This document shows, piece after piece, positions 59,817 through 64,000 of a DNA stretch of 64,000 bases (position 1 is its first letter; each line of letters starts with the position of its first letter). Position numbers and translations under genes: made by a program. This DNA comes from Mesorhizobium shangrilense (lineage in GTDB: Bacteria > Pseudomonadota > Alphaproteobacteria > Rhizobiales > Rhizobiaceae), in the NCBI RefSeq assembly GCF_040537815.1, contig NZ_JBEWSZ010000001.1:4402001-4466000 (forward strand), read 5' to 3'. The notes under the pieces are model-generated. The model ran no database searches, was not told the origin of the DNA, and saw only the letters and a program-made list of their open reading frames with translations.

Positions 59817-60779
59817 TCAGTTTCCAGCCATCGCCTTCAGATTGGCGGCATAGGCGTCGACGTCATCCTTGCCGATGATCTTGGTGGGGATGATGATGAG
59901 GTTGCCGGCCGGGATGCCCGACTTGTCGCCCTTGAGATAGGCGGCCATCAGTTTCATGCCCTGATAGGCCCATTCGAAGGGCTGCTGCACGACGGTTGCC
60001 GCAATGGTGCCTTCCTTGACGCCGCCCAGCGTGATCGGATCGTCATCGAAGCCGACGACGGTGATCGAGCCGAGCTTGCCGGCATCACGCAGCGCTTCAT
60101 AGATGCGCGGCGTGTTGTAGGAGTAGAAGCCGACCATGCAGGTGACGTCGGGGCTGGCGACGAGTGCATCCTCGACATTCTTCTTGGCGCGGGCCTGATC
60201 GATGTCGTCGCCGCGAACGTCGACGAGCTCGATCTTGGTGCCGGCAAGACCGTCCTTCATGCCCTGGATGCGCTCCTTGGCGTTGTCGGCGCCGAGCAGG
60301 CCGACGAAGCCGAGGCACTTGCCGCCGTTGGGCATTGCCTTCTTGGCGATCTCGGCCGCCTGCTTGCCGGCATCGACATTGGACGAGCCGATATAGGCGA
60401 CACGCTTGGTCTGCGGGGCGTCGCTGTCGGTGGTGAACAGCGCCGTTTCGGAGGCAATCTTGTTGAGCCCGTCGGTGGAGGTCTTGGGGTCGACGGCCGA
60501 GACCATGATGCCCTTGACGCCGGCCGTCACCAGATCGTCCATCAGCCGCTGCTGGATCGCGACCGAGGATTGCTCGGGATATTTGAGCTCCAGAGTATAG
60601 CCCGGCAGTTCGCCTTGCGCCTTCTTGACGCCGGCTTCGGCGGCCTTCCAGAAATCGGAAGCGCCATTGACGACGAAGGCCAGTGTCGGCTTGTCGTCGG
60701 CGCGCGCGATTGCAGTCGCCGACAGGCCGAGCAGCAGGGCTGCAGCAGCGACCGACGCATTTCGAATGACAGATTTCAT
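59817..60779 (-). CDS. Ribose-type ABC transporter substrate-binding protein
   Basis: Type I periplasmic binding protein of 320 residues with signal peptide MKSVIRNASVAAAALLLGLS, cleavage near AIARA. The core segments are KPTLAFVVNGASDFWKAAEAG, GIMVSAVDPKTSTDGLNKIA and VGFDDDPITLGGVKEGTIAATV near residue 235. It resembles ribose/galactose binders; the ligand is unknown. GGGAGGTTGAAC precedes the ATG. It is divergent from a LacI regulator 560 bp away. Confidence 0.9.
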   Translation of the reverse strand: MKSVIRNASVAAAALLLGLSATAIARADDKPTLAFVVNGASDFWKAAEAGVKKAQGELPGYTLELKYPEQSSVAIQQRLMDDLVTAGVKGIMVSAVDPKTSTDGLNKIASETALFTTDSDAPQTKRVAYIGSSNVDAGKQAAEIAKKAMPNGGKCLGFVGLLGADNAKERIQGMKDGLAGTKIELVDVRGDDIDQARAKKNVEDALVASPDVTCMVGFYSYNTPRIYEALRDAGKLGSITVVGFDDDPITLGGVKEGTIAATVVQQPFEWAYQGMKLMAAYLKGDKSGIPAGNLIIIPTKIIGKDDVDAYAANLKAMAGN

Positions 60780-61338
60780 GTTCAACCTCCCGTTTGGCAT
60801 TTCGCCCGTTGGATATTCGCTTGAGCAGAACTCGCCGATGTGGCTTCGACCTCCTCCCGGAAGCCAGTCACGATGTTGACCTTACAGACTCATGCGGCGC
60901 TCGTAAATAATCTGATTTGTCTGACATTTGATTGGCAGACACGATGCCATGTCGGCTATCCTCCACCGGAAATGGGCTTCATGCCTGCCTGCTCGTCGCA
61001 TCCAGATCGACCCGAAGCGGACTTGACGATTTGACATTATAGGGCTTCCGGGTATCAGTAAATAGTTATTAGTTTTGACCGGAGGGATCATCAAACAAAC
61101 GGTCAGGCTGAACGACGTCAGGCGTCGGCCCGACCGCCGAGGTCAGGCGAAAGCTGAGCATTTGACCAGAAACCGTCCCGCGCCGCAGCTGACGACCCCT
61201 AACTCAGGCTGGAATCTCGACCTCTAATGGATGATAATATTTATTATTGTACCTCGCCGAACTATAAGCAATCGGTGTCCGATGGCCTTGCGGTGCCGAC
61301 GGCGGCTGTCTAGACACTGAGACGGGATGGGGAGTGGC
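60780..61338. promoter_or_regulatory. 559-bp divergent intergenic region
   Basis: No gene is seen. It contains the promoters of the transporter operon (leftward) and the LacI gene (rightward). TTGACA at 61031-61036 could be a -35 element, but no convincing -10 follows. An AT-rich inverted repeat ATAAT-ATTT-ATTAT lies at 61234-61247, 92 bp before the LacI gene, and is a candidate regulatory site. The size is large for such a region, so a small RNA or long leader cannot be excluded. Confidence 0.45.
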
Positions 61339-62463
61339 ATGAGCGAACCGACGGATCCAGGCGATCCCGACACGTCGAGGCGCCGCAAGGTGCCGGCAAA
61401 GCCCAAGGGTCGCGTCACCATGACCGACATCGCCAGGGCCGCCGGCTGTTCGCAGGCAACCGTGTCGTTCGTCCTCAACAACACGCCAGGCATCAGGCTG
61501 TCGCAGCAGACCCGCGAACGGGTGATCGAGGCCGCGCGCACGCTCGGCTATTCGCCGCCGGCCTTCTTGGCGCTGCAGAAGCCGCTTCCCGCATTCGACG
61601 GACTGGATGGGGTGATCGGCTTCGCCGTCGACCAGCTGGCGACCAGCCCCGAAGCCGTGGTTGCCATAGAAGGGGCGCGGCAGGCCTCATGGAATGCCGG
61701 CAATGTGCTGCTGGTGGCGCAGACACTGGGCGATTCCGTCATGGAGCCGCGAGCGATACAGGCGTTGACCAAGCGGGGCATTTCGGCGCTGATCTATATG
61801 ACCATCTTCACCCGCGAAATATCAGCGCCGGACTATCTTTACGGCCTCGACATCCCGGTCATCCTGCTCAACTGCTACACCGCCGACTATGCCTTCCCCG
61901 CCGTGGTGCCCAGCGAGATCGCCGGCGGCCAGAGCTCCACGCGGCATCTGATCAACCATGGCCACCGCCGCATCGGCACCATCACCGGCGAACCCTGGAT
62001 GCAGGCCGCGCAGGACAGGCTCAAGGGCTATCGCCGCGCGCTGGCAACCGCCGATATTCCCTTCGACCCGGAACTGGTGGTCGAGGGCGACTGGTCGGCC
62101 AGTGCCGGCTATGCCGCGACCGTCAAGCTGCTGACCCTCAAGGACCGGCCGACCGCGATCTTCTGCCAGAACGACCGCACCGCGATCGGCTGCTACGAGG
62201 CGTTGAAGGAAGCCGGCCTGCACATTCCGCAGGACATTTCCGTCATCGGCTACGATGACGAGGAAATCGCTCGCCATCTGTTCCCGCCGCTGACAACGTC
62301 GATCCTGCCGCATATGGCGATGGGACAATGGGCGATCGAGCAGTTGGAAGTCCCGGCACCTCCCGGACGTGGCCGCTACCCGATCACCAAGCTCGAATGC
62401 CCGCTGGTGGAGCGGGACTCGGTCAGCACCGTGGCCGGCACGTCCACCAGCTCACATATCTGA
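61339..62463 (+). CDS. LacI-family transcriptional regulator
   Basis: A 374-residue regulator with a hydrophilic N-terminal extension of about 27 residues before the helix-turn-helix (RVTMTDIARAAGCSQATVSFVL, about 28-49), then a hinge (LGYSPPAFLALQKP) lacking the usual PN-x-x-A, and a sugar-binding domain (VIGFAVDQLATSPEAVVAIEG; IGYDDEEIARHLFPPLTTSI). It is divergent from the ribose-type transporter operon and probably controls it. ATG 61339 follows ATGGGGAGTGGC. Confidence 0.87.
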   Translation: MSEPTDPGDPDTSRRRKVPAKPKGRVTMTDIARAAGCSQATVSFVLNNTPGIRLSQQTRERVIEAARTLGYSPPAFLALQKPLPAFDGLDGVIGFAVDQLATSPEAVVAIEGARQASWNAGNVLLVAQTLGDSVMEPRAIQALTKRGISALIYMTIFTREISAPDYLYGLDIPVILLNCYTADYAFPAVVPSEIAGGQSSTRHLINHGHRRIGTITGEPWMQAAQDRLKGYRRALATADIPFDPELVVEGDWSASAGYAATVKLLTLKDRPTAIFCQNDRTAIGCYEALKEAGLHIPQDISVIGYDDEEIARHLFPPLTTSILPHMAMGQWAIEQLEVPAPPGRGRYPITKLECPLVERDSVSTVAGTSTSSHI

Positions 62464-62507
62464 CACCTGGCTGCGCTGCCCGCCCAACAATAGAGCCGGC
62501 CTCGAAT

Positions 62508-63395
62508 TCACCCGTCCTTGCTTTCAAAAGCGCCTATGCCCTGGGCAACGAGGTTGGTTGCCATGACCAGCGAAATGATCGCTCCGGAATTGAAGACGAC
62601 GATCCACCATTTCCCGCCGGTGAGGAAACCGTAGCCCTCGGCGATGGCCAGTCCCCAATCCGCGGATGGAGGCTGGATGCCGAGGCCGAGAAAGCTCAAT
62701 GTGGCGATCGAGAAGAACGCATAGCCCAGCCGGGTGACGAGCTCGATGAGGATGGTTTCCCTCACATTGGGCAGGATTTCCAGGAACATGATGCCCAATG
62801 GGCCTTCGCCGGCGAGCCGGGCGGCGCTGACATATTCGCGCTCACGCTGCTCGCGTACGGCGGCCCGGACGGTTCTTGCGACGAGCGGCGCATAGGCGAT
62901 GCCTATCACCAGGATGACCGTGGCGTTGGATGGTCCCAATGCCACCAGCGTCATGGTGACCAGGACGATGAAGGGAAGCGCCATGACCGAGTCCAGCAGC
63001 CTGGCACCCACCGCGTCGACGAGACCGCCGAAATAACCGAGCACAAGCCCGATCAGGCTGCCGGCGGTGACGCCGGTCAATGTCGCAAGCGGTGCGACCA
63101 CGAGGATGTCGCGGGAGCCGACGATGATCCTGGACAACACGTCGCGGCCGAGCTGGTCGGTTCCGAACCAATGCATCGCGTCGGGCGGCGTCAGCATGGC
63201 GAGGAAGTCTTCGGCATAGGGATCGAAGGGAACGAAGAGATTGCCGAACAGGGCGCATGCGACCCAGAACAGCAGTAGCAGAGACCCGATCACGACCGAC
63301 GGCGACAGTCTTTGAAATGCGGCGCGAATCCTGGTGTCAGCCTGCATTGTGAATGTGGCGCCTTGCGGCACGGGAAACCCCACAAGCTCGATCAT
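62508..63395 (-). CDS. Dipeptide/oligopeptide-type ABC permease (DppC family)
   Basis: A 295-residue inner-membrane permease. The N-terminal region has FVPFDPYAEDFLAMLTPPDA and HWFGTDQLGRDVLSRIIVGSR, the hallmark of DppC proteins; the EAA-like loop REYVSAARLAGEGPLGIMF is near residue 190; FLGLGIQPPSADWGLAIAEG follows near 240. It overlaps the DppB-like gene by ATGA. The rest of the operon lies beyond the right edge. Confidence 0.92.
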   Translation of the reverse strand: MIELVGFPVPQGATFTMQADTRIRAAFQRLSPSVVIGSLLLLFWVACALFGNLFVPFDPYAEDFLAMLTPPDAMHWFGTDQLGRDVLSRIIVGSRDILVVAPLATLTGVTAGSLIGLVLGYFGGLVDAVGARLLDSVMALPFIVLVTMTLVALGPSNATVILVIGIAYAPLVARTVRAAVREQREREYVSAARLAGEGPLGIMFLEILPNVRETILIELVTRLGYAFFSIATLSFLGLGIQPPSADWGLAIAEGYGFLTGGKWWIVVFNSGAIISLVMATNLVAQGIGAFESKDG

Positions 63396-64000
63396 GGCGA
63401 CACCCGGCGCCGCTGTCGCGGATCGAGCAACGCCTGCAGGACATCGCCGACAGCCGCCGACAGCACGAAAATCGCCGCCATCACCAGGACGCCCGCTTCA
63501 AGCATGGGGAAATCGCGCGCCTTGGCGGCATTCAGGACCAGATTGCCAAGACCCTGGATGCCGAACAGCGCCTCGATCACCACAAGCCCGCCCAGCAGGA
63601 ATCCGCTCTGGGTCGCCAGCACCGCGATCGTCGGCGTCAGCGCGTTGCGCAGCACGTGCCTGACGACGACCTCGCGGCGGTCGAGCCCCTTCAGGACGGC
63701 TGTTCGCGTGTAGTCGGCGGCCATCGCCTCGATCACACCGGCTCGCGTCATCCGCGCTATGTAGCCGGCAAGGTTCAACACGAGGGGAAGTGCCGGCAGT
63801 ATCAGGTAGTAGCCGTTGGTCCAGAAACCGGCCCCGTCCGGGGCGACGCCATTGATCGGGAACCAGCTCAGCCACAGGCCGAAAACAATCAGAAGCAGCA
63901 GGCCGGACACGAAATCCGGCACAATGGCCAAGGAGACGCCCGCCAGCACGATCAGGCGATCGACGAGGCGGCCGGCATTGAGACCGGCAATCACGCCCGC
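63392..64000 (-). CDS. Dipeptide/oligopeptide-type ABC permease (DppB family), 5' end missing
   Basis: Partial gene: 203 codons are visible and the frame stays open to the edge of the window (AGVIAGLNAGRLVDR at the visible N-terminus), so the start lies outside. The C-terminal two thirds of a DppB permease are present, with several hydrophobic segments, the EAA-like loop DYTRTAVLKGLDRREVVVRHVLRNAL and VVIEALFGIQGLGNLVLNA, a family signature. Confidence 0.9.
   Translation of the reverse strand, partial: AGVIAGLNAGRLVDRLIVLAGVSLAIVPDFVSGLLLLIVFGLWLSWFPINGVAPDGAGFWTNGYYLILPALPLVLNLAGYIARMTRAGVIEAMAADYTRTAVLKGLDRREVVVRHVLRNALTPTIAVLATQSGFLLGGLVVIEALFGIQGLGNLVLNAAKARDFPMLEAGVLVMAAIFVLSAAVGDVLQALLDPRQRRRVSP

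Noticed and set aside
1..64000. CRISPR arrays, tRNA or rRNA genes, prophage
   Set aside because: No regularly spaced direct repeats, tRNA-like sequences or phage genes were recognised on reading both strands.

Overview
The window looks like a chromosome segment of a rhizobial alphaproteobacterium, most probably Mesorhizobium or a close relative. This rests on high GC, the hslV / DUF2585 / hslU order, a Sinorhizobium-like inositol locus (Gfo/Idh oxidoreductase, iolR, iolC, iolD, iolE, iolB), mocDEF-type genes, and several copies of short palindromic intergenic repeats that I associate with rhizobial genomes. I saw no integrase, transposase, tRNA, rRNA or CRISPR array.

Region 1 (1-5.0 kb) is housekeeping: hisB leftward, then hslV, a GNAT acetyltransferase, a DUF2585 membrane protein and hslU rightward, and a DUF1402 secreted protein. 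Region 2 (5.2-14.3 kb) is a rhizopine/inositol-type uptake and oxidation locus: mocD-mocE-mocF homologues (desaturase-fold oxygenase, Rieske ferredoxin, ferredoxin reductase), a divergent LacI regulator, a sugar/inositol ABC transporter, inositol 2-dehydrogenase and an SDR. Region 3 (14.3-17.1 kb) holds a class I DAHP synthase behind what looks like a complete ribosome-mediated attenuator with a Tyr-Trp-Tyr-Phe leader peptide, then a LysE exporter divergent from a WYL regulator. Region 4 (17.1-25.3 kb) is the core inositol pathway: oxidoreductase, iolR, iolC (fused to DUF2090), iolD, iolE, a small membrane protein and iolB. IolG gives inosose, IolE dehydrates it, IolD opens the ring, IolB isomerises, and IolC with its aldolase-like domain phosphorylates and probably cleaves.

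Region 5 (25.5-34.2 kb) holds C-P lyase accessory genes (a DUF1045 2H phosphoesterase, phnM, phnN), an RpiR regulator with an iron-type ABC transporter, and a pair of small membrane proteins.

Region 6 (34.5-57 kb) is the most unusual part: a catabolic island for an unidentified sugar or sugar acid. It contains an amino-acid-type ABC transporter without an ATPase, a ribose-type ABC operon with two paralogous binding proteins and an SMP-30 lactonase, a GntR/HutC regulator, an E1 alpha-beta-lipoyl fusion with a lipoyl-less E2-like partner, a D-2-hydroxyacid dehydrogenase, two enolase-superfamily dehydratases, a split transketolase, three SDR-family proteins and a LacI regulator. Five copies of TTATAATAGC(A/T)T and two copies of TGGTACCGGTATCAA lie in its promoter regions and suggest one shared regulon. 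The plausible flow is uptake, oxidation to a lactone (SDR), hydrolysis (SMP-30), dehydration (enolase superfamily), further oxidation, and thiamine-diphosphate-dependent C-C cleavage. The substrate cannot be read from the sequence.

Region 7 (57-64 kb) holds a second ribose-type ABC operon with a divergent LacI regulator and the end of a dipeptide-type ABC transporter whose DppB-like gene runs off the window.
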